Part shown: piece by piece, positions 40,457 through 52,199 of the stretch
Position numbering within the stretch: the first letter of the stretch is position 1
How the letters are laid out: each line of letters starts with the position of its first letter
Source of the DNA: Allodiplogaster sudhausi
Lineage: Eukaryota; Nematoda; Chromadorea; Rhabditida; Diplogasteridae
Direction: 5' to 3'
Length of the DNA: 64,000 nucleotides
Assembly (NCBI GenBank): GCA_945643635.1
Contig: CALZFC010000021.1
Span: 1,097,501 to 1,161,500 of the forward strand
Position numbers and translations under genes: made by a program
Notes under the pieces: model-generated
Databases searched by the model: none
What the model saw: the letters and a program-made list of their open reading frames with translations, nothing else
Told to the model about the DNA's origin: nothing

Positions 40457-41756
40457 AGAGAGTGTAGTAATGAGATGGCTCAATATCAAGCAAAGCTGGT
40501 GAAAAGTGTGGAGACATCTGTCTTGATTCTGCCCAAGGCTTCTTCTCTTCTAGCCGGCCGGATTTGCTAAAACCTTTTTACTACTTCTTTGCCGCGCCCT
40601 TTATTTCTTGCTCTTCCCCTTCTCCAAGCACTTGCAACTGCGTTTCAGAATGCACCAAAGTAGCCAGCGATTCGAGGGGAGAAAAGTAGACTTCGTGTAG
40701 AAGGAATGAACATTAGCTAAGAAGAGAGCGAGAGAAAGAGTGAGTGAGAGAGAGAGAGAGGAGGGAACCACCAACGAGGTAGCGAAGGAAACAGAAGTCT
40801 CATTATCCAGAGGAGAATCTGTGCGGAGAAGGGGAAGAGAATGTGCCCGAAGGCGGTTGTAATCATACTTACGTTCACTACAATGATAAAGGGAAGAAAA
40901 GAGAAGTAGAGATAGCCGGAAAGAGAGGGAAATAGAGAAAGGATAGGAAGCGAGAAATAAAGGACAGAGAGGGCGAGAGAGAAAGAAGAGATAGCAAGAG
41001 AGAAAAAAAAGAGGGTGTGAAGAGATATAAGAGAAAGGAATGAATGCAACTGAAGCTGCAAAAAAGGTAGATGATCAATGGACAGTAAAAAACGTTTTAC
41101 TATCTGAACAACTAGCGATTCCATTTCCCAGCAAATCATTGTGAAACTCATTGTGAAACCGTTTTCTATTGTTCAAACAAAGCAACAACGAAGGTATTTC
41201 GGTTGTCCTGCGAATGCAGGATGTGTTGACATGAGATGTGGGAGCATAATTTATGCGGATTAGTTGAGGAAGTTGAGAACATCACATGATAAAAGTACAA
41301 GTAGTCGTTGTTCCATCTGAAATTTATATAAAGGTAGAGTGTTCGACTACAGTGGAAAAGGCTCTTATCAAAATGGAAACGACCCAAGAACGCTTGTTTT
41401 TTTTCTCTTTCATAAATTGGAAGAAATATGCTACTATCGTTCGAAAATGATGCACGAAAAGAGCAAAAAGAGCTAGGGAATCGGAGCTACAATTATGAAC
41501 AGTACGAAATCTAAATGCATATAAATAGTATGAAACATTCACCGTATCTAACGAATACAAAAGTGTAAAAACGATGAAACCACTTTTAAATCAGAATATA
41601 ATCCGACTGGTCAGTATTAGCGAGAGCACGAGAGGTGTTCGGTTGTGCGTAAAGACGCGTCAAAGTAGAAAAGAGAACTGGGATCTCTGGATTCTGGTGC
41701 ACAGCATCATGGGAGAGACAGAAAACATTGATAATACACGGATATGGAACGCGATT

Positions 41757-41846
41757 CACAGCTCATACAAATCGCTGCAAATCAAAATAAAGGAACCAAT
41801 CCACAGCTCATACAAATCGCTGCAAATCAAAATAAAGGAACCAATT
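41757..41846 (+). repeat. 45-bp perfect tandem duplication
   Basis: The 45-base unit beginning cacagctcatacaaatcgct occurs twice head to tail (41757-41801 and 41802-41846). Because 45 is a multiple of three, the overlapping open frame continues through both copies. Confidence 0.93.
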
Positions 41847-42792
41847 TTTTTTTTTGGGTTTTTGCAAGATTTTTCCATTTTTAATGTCTTTCAGTTAAAG
41901 CTTGAAAAAGCAGTACGATGGGAATCATATATATATAATAAGGTTACTCCCAGGAGGCTGGGATTCTGCGTTAGTGGAGATCAAAAGAGGGGGAAAGGGG
42001 AAACATACATCGGCACTTCAGAGGCTACAGTACAGTCCAGTCAGAATTACTTGCAAAAACATTTATAAAAAGAGAGAAAGGAACAAACACCGAGCCCTGA
42101 ACGTGATAATCATAACATTGTATAACAAAGGGGGGAAAAAGAACGGATCTTCACAGATAAGACCTCTAGAGGAATAAGAAAGAGATAAGTTAGCTCGGTT
42201 GGAAGAAAAAGAAGAAGAGATGATGATGACATCGAGCGAAGGAGTGATGAGCCAGTTGTGAATGAGGTACGAGTTCAAAAGGAGTGTGCACAGAGCTTCA
42301 GACTTAATCAAGAGAACATTCTTTGCTCCTTTTCGGGGTCCTGCCTCAATTACTTCAATGGAGCGAGTCATATTAAGGAAGAGAATGTGGAGAGGTGTCC
42401 TGAAGAAGACATAATGGGACGGGAAAGAGAAAGCTAAGATACAAGGGGGTGATTCAAGAGTGGGAATGACTACGACGAGTCATCATCTGGGCTGCCAGGA
42501 AGCACGTTGCCAGGGCGCACCACCTGAACTCACACTTTTAGTTCATTTCATCCGAATCTAATATAGCGAGAGACAGTTATGTAGTCTCTTAGTTGTTTAC
42601 TCGAAGAGTGTAATCTAAAAAAAAATTGAGAGCGAACCATTTGAGAGCGGGGAATGCGGACATCTCGAATAGGAGTTGAGACATGCAGAGGGGCAGCTTT
42701 AGCCTGGAAAGGCAAATGAATGTTTCTGCCTCTTCCCTTCACCTCGGCTTCATCACATCGTAAATAGTGCTAGTCACAATTTGAACTTGTAT

Positions 42793-43665
42793 CTAAAAGA
42801 AAGCGAACTCGATGGTGGGCCGAACGGCAGTGGTTGGCTCTGCGAGTGCTGGCAGAATGGCGGAGTCTCCTGCGTTGCTTCCAATGTCGTCAGAGGAGGT
42901 AGACGCGGAAGAGGACGCGGAGGGGAGAGAGAGGACGCGGTAGTCGGGGTGCATCGAGTAGTACTTGAACACGCGCCAATACCTGCAAGACATCTAGCTA
43001 ATCATGCCAAAACGCGCATTTCTTTCTGTATCATAACCGGAGGGAGTGAATACAATTAGTGCTTTCCGTCACCAACGTCGTGTCTGTGTTGGTCGCGACG
43101 TGAATGCGATTGTCTCCATGGCAGCGCACGTCGCATCTCCATCTGCCAAACTTGCCACGCAACTCGCGCCGCAACGCGCCGAGCCCGGCCGTGTCGTCCT
43201 TCGCTATCATCTCCAGAATGATCGCGTCCGGGTTGCGGGAAGGCGGCTCCGCGCCCAGCTGAATACAAGGATGGCGTCATTCCATAGTTTTGTTATTTTC
43301 CAGGCTCAAACCAATACAGCAGCACATGCGTGTATGTGTACACATCTGCTTTTCTAACATTCGTTTTTTCACTCTCTATTTCGCTAGCCATAACTGATCA
43401 TATAATAAGACGAAAAAAACATTCCCCTCCAGTCAATTCTCTTCAGGAGTGCCGTGTGTGACAACCCACGATGTTTCAGCAAAGGAGACCAAGTCCCTTT
43501 GTTAGGAACTATTCTCTTAGATCAAACACAAACTTAAACGTGCGCACAGCAACCAACAACACTTTGAGTGTGTCACATGTGTTTGCTTGTTCTGAGAACA
43601 TTTCAAATAGCCTAGAAAGCCATGAATGGGGTCAAGGATGAGGTGGGTATTTCGAGAAAGGGAGT

Positions 43666-43727
<62 letters not shown>

Positions 43728-46700
43728 CTGACGAGGTTGACGTAGGGAACTCCGAGGAGCGGCACGGGCAGCCGGTTCGCGAGTGGACGCGCCGCGTACA
43801 GCAGACGGCGGAAGGAAGCACAGCGCTCCATTGGGCGTCTAGAAATTCAAGATGCAGTATACACTTTGAATACATTATCATCGTCATCAACGAAATATGA
43901 ATTCATCTGGAACATCAATTTGGAGTATGAGCATTCCATTAATGCATATATCTAATAGCAAGGATAGAAATGACATGAAAGCAACAAACTCTTCGACAGA
44001 GATGAGATGCGCGAGTCGAATGAAAGTCTGGCCGGTGGAGACGGAGTCCACTCCCGCGTCGTGCATTCCAGACCCTGCAACAGCGGCATTAGAAAGCATC
44101 CGCACATTAGCAACAACCTCACATAATAAAAACTCACAGTTAGGGTTGCTAAATTTGCGTTCTACTCCTTCCGCAAACATGTACAGTGGAGTAGGCAGAG
44201 AGAGGTCCGTGCTCATCCTGAATAAAAAAAAACCACAAATTATTCCGGCTAAGAGTTTATTAATGTCGGAGAGGAAAATAATACTGTGCAACATCCCTGC
44301 CCGTGGCCTCTCCCTTGAACATCCCCCGCGGATGACTATGTCCTTCACAAGAACAAAAAAAATAGTCTAAGAATCTTTTCCCAAGCTCTTTTCTTCCACC
44401 TCCATGGGTCGTCTTAAGAAAAACAAAGAACAACAGTCGTATCAAGTCGCTGGGGTAAACGAAAAGAAGAACGTTGTTCTAGCAGCTAATAGAAAGAGAA
44501 TCATAGGGAACTCAAACTGTTAAAAGAGAACGCATACAAAAGTAGTAAATTGCTGCAGAACTACAAAAGAGTCAAGGACCGCGACATTGGACATTGAATC
44601 ACAGGGAACTTTGAGCAGTTAGAAGAAAAGAGAACAAAATAATAACCTTTCAAAGAAGGCATTCAGCGATTCCAGTCGGTAGTTCATGACGCCGTGCCAA
44701 GAAAGCCGCTGAAATATACAAAATATAATTGGGAAAGATATCGACGGTTTCCTTCCGCTATTATTGGCTCCTCTAATGGTAAAAATAATAAAATAAAGCA
44801 AAAGAGATTATCGGACGGACATCTTTGCATTCTTCTGCAATAATCTTCGTATCGATGATGACGGGGAAAACGGTATTAATGCTCTTTTTGAACTCATCCA
44901 GAGTCTCCGGCAGATCGCCGACAAAGTATTCGTAGATGTACAGCATGTCACGGAATGCATTGTGGCCGACCACTGGCTGAAGAAGAAAGCAACCTTTCAC
45001 GAGATCGATCACTACTGCCAACACTCAACTTGCAATAGAATATATAGAGTACATCATGATGCCATTCAAATGCAAAGAAAGGAACCAACCAGCCGCGCTT
45101 CGATGATCGCAAGAATGACATCAGAAGCGCCGAAGATCTCGCTGGTGATCTGCTCGAAAAGCTTCTTCTTCGCCGCCCGACGATTACACGTTCCAGAATT
45201 GATAGTCAGCTGTAAAGAAGTGTGCTGCCAGTCAGCGATTCACTGATAAGTAGAGACACGAACCACGTTGCCTTGGAACTCGAGTATGATGCCCGGCGTG
45301 CAACCCTGCAGCTTGTATAGAAGAGCTGCCTTTTGTAGATCACTCAGGGGCTGAAAAGGGGAAAGATAATGATGGTGGCCTAGGAAGTGCGCATGTTTGG
45401 AAGAGAAGAAAAACGAGCTCAACAACTAGGCAAATGGAGGTAGGGGGAAGGCAGTGCTGACCTGGGTGATGGCGATGGGGACTCCCTTGAGTGGATGCTG
45501 CTCCGCACCCTCGCTGCCAGTGGAGCGGCGACGCATCCGCGCCACTTCCGTGCGGACTGTGCGTTGCAAGTGCGACAGCAGCAGAGGAAGGTGGGCGCCG
45601 AACACTCTGGAAAAGGAAGACGACCATTCTCTCCGCTAAATTACACTTGCTATCTTGGAACGATCGAAAATGATGACTTCATCCCAAACCTGTTGACACC
45701 GCACGGTACATATAATCCACGCCTTACAACGACCAAGGCAGAACAGGTTAAATAAGGGAAGTTAATGGAACGAACTCGATGCCGTTTGTCTGGTGGAAGC
45801 GATCGAGAACTCGATGGAGCTCATCCAGATTCAGATGAGGGACGCCGTGCCGCGCGAGCTCAAAACATAAACATTTAAAACCCCAAACATAATGGAATGA
45901 TCGATGAAAATGGCTGCTGACCTTGTTGAAGTCGAAGCCGTGGTCGGAAAGAAAGGAAAGGGAGGAGACGCTAAATGCGAACTCAGGCTCACTCGATGCT
46001 GCCTTGAACAGGTAGATAGTGAAGACATCCACCTTGTACCTTCAAGGGGAGATTGAATGTGGTCATGTTGATTACATTATACACTAATATCTGTTCAGCT
46101 CCGTAACTATTAGCCAGAAATACTTTAGTAATACGAGTCAAGACGATGCATTCTTTAATCGTAATACAAAAAAAATATTTAACTAAAAAATAGGTAATAA
46201 CCGTTCATCGCCTTCGAGGGCAGTGAAGAAAGCAAGCCCGAGTTGTGCTGGAGGAAACTTTTTCACTGAGTACCGAGTTTTGGAGTACCTGACATGCACC
46301 TTCTTATCAAACAAGAAAATCAGGAAGGAACAGTCTCGCAAAATAGAATTACCAGCAAAGCAATAATTGCCAGACTTGCAAACAGTGATTCTATAAACCA
46401 GATGAATAATAACCCAAAAAAGAAAAAGGAACCTCTCTTGGGGCGAGTCAAACAGGGAACATCGTCGGTTTACATCATCTGCCTCGAGTCCAAGGAACTC
46501 GATATCGATGGCTGCAAACGCTTCTTCAGATCAATATGCCAATCACATGATATAAATTAAGCAATTACTACTGAGTGAAAGGAAATATCTAATCAAACAC
46601 GAAAAGTAATAGTGATGAAATAAGCTCTCTTTTTTACAAAAGGATCAATAACATTAGAGGAAGCGTAACAGTCAAAAACCTAACCAACAAATGACGCATT

Positions 46701-46760
46701 CTTTATTACTTCCTCGATGTACCCATACTGCTGCTTGAAGTTATTGCATGTTATTTCCAT
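42793..46760 (-). CDS. Poly(A)-specific ribonuclease, PARN/PNLDC1-like
   Basis: Minus-strand exons: 46685-46760, 46433-46511, 46202-46288, 45922-46039, 45772-45858, 45647-45689, 45462-45604, 45264-45350, 45090-45209, 44821-44976, 44647-44708, 44138-44217, about 43998-44074, 43733-43838, 43077-43258 and 42793-42982, for about 564 residues. The start M-E-I-T-x-x-N-F matches PARN. The DEDDh catalytic set is intact: D and E in A-I-D-I-E-F, D in V-G-H-N-A-F-R-D, and H and D in H-D-A-G-V-D. G-F-D-F-N-K and I-D-T-K are also conserved. The enzyme removes poly(A) tails or trims the 3' ends of small RNAs (C. elegans PARN-1 trims piRNAs). No R3H domain is obvious between the two halves of the nuclease, which leans toward the PNLDC1 type. 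One junction (after about 43998) does not close in frame, so a small exon or another donor is missed there. Confidence 0.9.
43668..43724 (-). repeat. (GA)n microsatellite in a PARN-like intron
   Basis: About 28 uninterrupted GA units lie immediately after the splice donor at 43732; the array is CT in the sense of the transcript. Confidence 0.95.
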
Positions 46761-47192
46761 GCAACAGTGGCGCCACCAAGTGTGTGCGAGCGGGTGAGGA
46801 GGACTCCTGTAAACATATCGTAGCACCAACCGGTAATTGCAAGGCAAGAAGGAAAATTCGCAACAAATCAACAACAGAAAAGTACAATAACGGCATGTGA
46901 GGTGTTCCCATGGCAAAAAGAAGAAAGAAAAACTCGAGAGATTAAATTGTCCGTAAGCCGTCTATGGACACTTCAAGGTTTTATGCGATAGATCGTATAA
47001 AAAAGTGCGCAGACATGTTTTTCGCTTTGAGACACAAATCACTATGACTAACCAAAACTTATTAAAAGGAATAGAACTATTACAAAAAATATAGTACGCA
47101 ATACATTTTTTTTAAACAGATAAAGGAAAACTTCTCTCTCTATTTTTCCCTCCCTCTTACTTTGCCACACTATTCATTTCCTGTCTCTCTGT

Positions 47193-47245
<53 letters not shown>

Positions 47246-47641
47246 TTATTTCTACCTCTTATTCCCTAAGATATCAGCGATGCGTTTCACCTGCTCTCTC
47301 CAGATGATACTTTCTAAGCTATGACTTTTTTTTAAGTGAATGCTTGCACATATTCATACATTCAGGTGCTCGCGCCGATGAACATGTCAATTCTTCGTTG
47401 TTGGATTGTTGGCAGGTATGGCATGTAAATGTATAAAAAGGAAATAGACCACAAGAGAAAAACATTTATTGTCATTATTCCTTATAGTGACTCTATCACG
47501 GACCCAAAACTTAGCTTCACAAGCAATCTAATAAACGCACCTTCACGAAAAATAAAGCGAAGGCTCAGCAGGTAGTATACATCACATGCAACGCCCACAA
47601 GTTCATAAACCCATATGTTAACTGTTCAGTGAACTGCTCCT
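46761..47641. other. Spacer between PARN-like gene and the next minus-strand gene
   Basis: This 0.9-kb spacer is AT-rich with a CT array at 47190-47235. It must include the PARN-like promoter/5' UTR and the 3' UTR of the upstream gene. No coding exon is seen. Confidence 0.6.
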
Positions 47642-49659
47642 TTAAGAGCTTTGAATGATGCGGTAGAACTGGCGGATCCGGTAGTTCATGAGGTACGGAT
47701 GACGTCTCGTGATGGCAGTCTTGGTGCGAGCCACGCACACTTCACGCGCCATTCGCTCCAGAGATGCCGGTCCCAGGTTCATCTGCAAAGTCATCTATCA
47801 AATTATTTCTGCTTCGAAAGAATACTTCATTACTACGGAATCACTTAATCTTGAAACAGATATTTCACACGATAAATGGTAGTTCACCAAACCCTGAAAA
47901 TACCACGACAGTTCGCGAAGAACAGTTCTTGCCCGCCAAGCCCGTTCGCCATCACAGCGCTTCCATCGAAATGCTCGTGGTACCTTCAAACAATGCAAAT
48001 ATAACCAAGATGTTAATCATATAATGCAGGCTATGCCTATCTCTCATTATAGCTTTCCAAGTCATAAAACGCAAGTTGTTCGATCAAGCTTTATAAAAAA
48101 AAAGCTTGCCACTTACACTACAGACCGCCCGGTGCCGTCTCCGGAAAGGCAAACGAGGACTGCTCGGCACTTGCCAGCATCTCCTTTCTCATTCAACAGC
48201 AGCCACTCCTGACCATTCAGCCTCGCGAAGCACGCTTGAAGTGGAATAGTCAGACGCTGCAAAAACAACATTAGCAACTCTCAATTACTTCTTTAAAAAT
48301 GAATTTAGATATCTCGGTCTTCTGCCTACCCCAACCCCATTTTCTTGACCTGTATTCACTACTCCACCATATTCTGATGGGTCCTCAACAGTGGCTTTGC
48401 CCTGAATAAAACGAGTACAAAATAAAATAAAATTTTTAAATAGTGATAAAAACCTCCATCTCTGGAATCACAATCGAGTAGCACTGAATCTGCGAGGAAC
48501 AGTCGAAGACGTCGATGACCCGCCCGTAAAAGATTACTACTCTGTAATACAAAACGTTAATTTCAGATACAAAACAAAAATGAAGCACAGCAAAACATAA
48601 TTTTCCGCATCAGAGACACAACATCAACAATTTTAATCACTTGTGCTTCATTAAACAAGTATTGAGTTGCGCGTTTTAGAGCAACATTCAAGGAAATGTT
48701 CCAATAAGGTATGTACATATGTATGTATGTACAGTTAACCTGCGCTTGTAATCAGAGACGATCGACAGCTTCGCCTCCTCACTCTCTCGCTGTAACGGCG
48801 TCAGAAGCATGGATCCCTTGCATATGAACTTCAGAGTCTGCAAAGAGTGCAGTGGGAGAGAGTAGCACGCGAATAAAAAATATTCATAGCAGACAGGGAT
48901 ATTAGAGGTATTTTGAGACAATTGTGGTGAGACTTTTGGCCTCATTGTGAGCAGAAACTCTCATATCTTTCACCTTTTGTTCTACAAGTCTCACTCCTCT
49001 CTCACTCCTCGACCCGTGACTGAATCGCCCTCTTTCCTTCCCTCTCTAGCCTTTTGCATCTCTCGCTCTTTCAAACCTCTGTTTCATATCTGTCGCTTCC
49101 TCCAGCCGAAATCATGCGCAGGAAGCGCACCCAATAAAGCCCATTCGGCGCGTAGCGGCAATACACGATGAGAGGAGCCTCGAGGTCCTCATCCAAGGCC
49201 AAAGTCGCGATCGCTTTATACACCGGATCAGCTGCCGTTACAAGCTCTGCAGTACCAATAGTTATCATAAGAAAGAAGTACAATACGTAGAACTGTAAGG
49301 CATAGTGACCATATATCCGGGCAGCACTCAAACAAACAAAATTTGCAGGGTGCCAAGGCATTACAAACACGTTTATGTATATTGCTTTAAACGGTCATTC
49401 ATCGTATCTAACCATTTTTTTCTTGATAAAAACAAAGAACAAGAAGCTGTCATCGTCAATATGTATGTTTGCAAAAATTGAGCTTGACCTCGGCTATAGC
49501 GCATCACTTCGATTAGAAGCTGTGCGTATTCTTGACGCATGTCGAAGCGGATGAAGAGCTTCGTGTCAACAACGAAGATGTTGAAAGAGGATGCCGTCAG
49601 AAGACAGGGCGCGCTGTCCGAGCCAGCAATGCCGAATGGCAGATGGGAACGAGGAACAA
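47642..49659 (-). CDS. Unassigned multi-exon protein (5' part not resolved)
   Basis: Minus-strand exons that join in frame: 49489-49659, 49077-49246, 48740-48837, about 48454-48541, about 48355-48401, 48117-48256, 47893-47983 and 47642-47782 (stop 47642-47644). The open product is over 300 residues. It alternates short hydrophobic strands (for example F-N-I-F-V-V-D-T-K-L-F-I-R-F) with loops, as in a beta-propeller, then ends in a basic helical tail (R-T-K-T-A-I-T-R-R-H-P-Y). No ATG precedes the first listed exon, so at least one upstream exon exists, possibly among open segments at 49900-50030. I cannot place it in a family; a beta-propeller scaffold such as a nucleoporin-type protein is only a guess. 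The exon near 48355-48401 has an uncertain donor. Confidence 0.62.
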
Positions 49660-50240
49660 CTGAGAATTGAGCGCTTGGTTCCGTTTTTCTCAACTATCCA
49701 AGTGAGAATGCGGGGAGTAGGGCAGACGAAAATATGAAAGTTGAAGAGAGAAAAGCAGAATTACGTCCAAAGCAAGTTTTCTGGAAGTGCCACAAAAAAC
49801 ACATCGGGAAGATCCACTAAATTCGTTTTAATGAACAGCAAGCAAAGGATATTAATACGGAGAAATATTTCGTGTGTAAATGAAGAGCCAACCTACCGAA
49901 CTCACGACGGCCACCAAAAGTGGAGAACAGGAGAAGAGTCGCGTCTGTCTCCGGACAATCCTTCGAGAAGAAGAAACGACGAGAAGTCATGCTGTTGGGG
50001 CTGGGAATGGAATGGGTGAAAGGAGAAGAGACAGAGAGAAGAGAACAGAAGAGAGAAGACCGCTTCCGAGGAATAACGAGAAGCGAAATGAACCGTCGGT
50101 GGGAATGAGAATAGCATTATGAAAAGCGCGAGACTGATGTAATCCAGTATTCTAATTAATGCAATACACTGTTAAGTGGCTTATGAAAGCAGTAAGAGAT
50201 TTGAAAATTTTCGCACCCGCTTATGCTTAACGAACTGGGG

Positions 50241-50279
<39 letters not shown>

Positions 50280-51442
50280 TTCTCTCTTTGTCTCTCTCTC
50301 ATAAGACATTTCCTAATGTTAATAATGCCCTTGGTAGACATCACTCGGTCTTTCAACACACAATAAAAAAAACTAATTCCTGTTTATTATTTTTCATTTA
50401 TGTTTGTAAATATCTGCAGCTTATTACCACTCGTTTATTGTACTAACATATGTGCATGTATATTCGGCTCACAGAACTCAACTTTTCTGATATATTTGAT
50501 GTTACTTTTTTGATTATACTATCTTGATCGTATAGCCTTAATTTTTTTTGCATTTTCTTTTATCGGTCCATAGACGAGCTACGTTAAAAATGGTAAGGTG
50601 TAAAGGGGATATATATATGTATGTATATAAAATATGCTTCCCAAGAGCCTATCACCGGTTATAACCCCTTTCCTCCTTCCGATCCCGTTCCTATCCATGA
50701 TCCCCACTTCAAAGACTACGACGCCCGCTGGGCTCATGCCCTTCCCGTCATCTTAGGATCCCTTTCCTCTCTTCTGCTCTCAGCCCTTCTCTCTCTCTCT
50801 CTCTCGTCATTGGCTATCTGTTGTTTCTCCTAATAACCTGTCTGACCCGTATCCTTAATCGCTTGTGGATGTCATTAGAAACACATGAGAAGGACGCATG
50901 ATAATATTTCCTCGTACTGCATATGTTTTGCCGACATTTTAAATGTATGAGTTCTAACGTGGCTTGTGTGATATCAGTGAGTGGAACATCCATACACTCA
51001 AAGCATTATGTTCCAATACTTTATTTTAACTGCACTTGAAGAGAAGAACGCAATGCACTTCTTCCTTGACGTTTGTTCCCGTTTCACACAGTATCCTTTT
51101 GTTGCTACACACTTTAAATAGTTATGTGAACAACTAAGGTGAGTTAAAGTTTCTCAACAAAGTGTAAGTAAGAAAGGCATTTATGGCACATTCTTACAAC
51201 AAAAATATTATCGACTCGAAGTACTTACAGACGACAATTTCTTCGCTCTCAACAAAAGACCATCGGATACGGACGAATATGTCGCAAGTTGTGAAAAGTG
51301 GAAAAAGACGAACTAAAGATGGACGAGAAATGAAGTTGCAGTGAAATTTGAGTTGGCAAATAGCTAGTAAATGTCAGATCTTGAAGATGAAGATGCCAAG
51401 GCGACGGTCAAGGGATTCAATGAGAGCGTAGCATGATCTTCA
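49660..51442. other. Region upstream of the unassigned gene
   Basis: It probably contains the missing 5' exon(s) of the gene ending at 47642. A candidate is a minus-strand open segment near 49900-50000 ending at a gtaggt donor. A CT array lies at 50243-50300. The rest is AT-rich with no supported feature. Confidence 0.4.
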
Positions 51443-52199
51443 CTAATTGTACTTGAGCGCATTCGCTTGTGCTATGATGTCCAGAAGTCGGTTATCGTCC
51501 ATGAAACGAGAAGACAAAGCAGGCGCTCGCTTGTAGAAGTCTGCCGGACGATAGATGACCTTTGCGAAAGATCTCTTCGACGGACTCAGAATGAACACCT
51601 CATCTGAAAATTGCAAGTCAAAATAAGCATGTTCATGCTGTAGCCGAGGCCGACTAGTTGACCAGTGCCATTAGCAGAGGTTCTCAATAGCTCACATTTT
51701 TTCTCCAGATCCATTGTAAGTCAGGGGGTCCTGCTAATTTCCTCCTCGCCATTGCAAAGGTGTCAGATTCAGAAAGCAAATGTTGCGTCTAGAATGTACT
51801 TCCGCCCCAAACTTGAGAAGCACTCCGTCTATGATGAAAAGCTTTGGCATTCAGTGAAAACCGAGAATGTCATGTTTTCACTCTACTCGAGGTAGCCTTA
51901 TGGACAGATGCGCTAGAAGAACAAGTGGATCTCAAGAAGAGTCTATCCAATCGGCTCGTTTTCCAAATACACTGCACTTGAAAGAGAGAAGCTTTAATTA
52001 GCAATTTGATGCTTTAGAATATATGCATGCTTAATAAAACTAGCCAACAGCCCGTTTGCACAAAATTTTGCTATTTTTGTAAACAATACATGAGAGATGA
52101 TAGAAAAAATTCGTGGTTACCTTGTGGCCGTGATGAAGCAAGGTACACCGTGCAGAGAAAAAGGTACACGAAAAGTAGTACTCGTCCAAGGGATGTCAT
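51443..52199 (-). CDS. Small secreted precursor, candidate neuropeptide
   Basis: Two minus-strand exons, 52121-52199 and 51443-51603, join in frame (phase 1) into 79 residues. The ATG at 52199 is preceded by a splice acceptor 22 bases upstream, which fits a 5' UTR. Residues 1-25 form a textbook signal peptide: a polar start, then a hydrophobic core L-L-F-V-Y-L-F-L, then small residues. The mature part has two dibasic KR sites (36-37 and 51-52). They would release a 13-mer, S-F-A-K-V-I-Y-R-P-A-D-F-Y, and a 27-residue C-terminal peptide ending L-K-Y-N. The 13-mer is not followed by Gly, so it would not be amidated. There are no Cys in the mature part. I do not recognise it as a known nematode FLP or NLP family. 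The splice model and signal peptide are seen; a neuropeptide role is inferred. Confidence 0.72.

Larger units (their letters stand above)
39754..42792. other. Intergenic region between convergent troponin I and PARN-like genes
   Basis: The region contains the two 3' UTRs. No exon is supported. GA arrays lie at 40390-40452 and 40730-40760, purine-rich low complexity at 40900-41050, and a 45-bp tandem duplication at 41757-41846. A 164-codon open frame across 41574-42068 shows no family and contains that duplication and a poly-T run; I treat it as chance. Confidence 0.5.

Noticed and set aside
41574..42068. 164-codon open frame
   Set aside because: Includes a perfect 45-bp duplication and a poly-T run, no family, and lies between two 3' UTRs.
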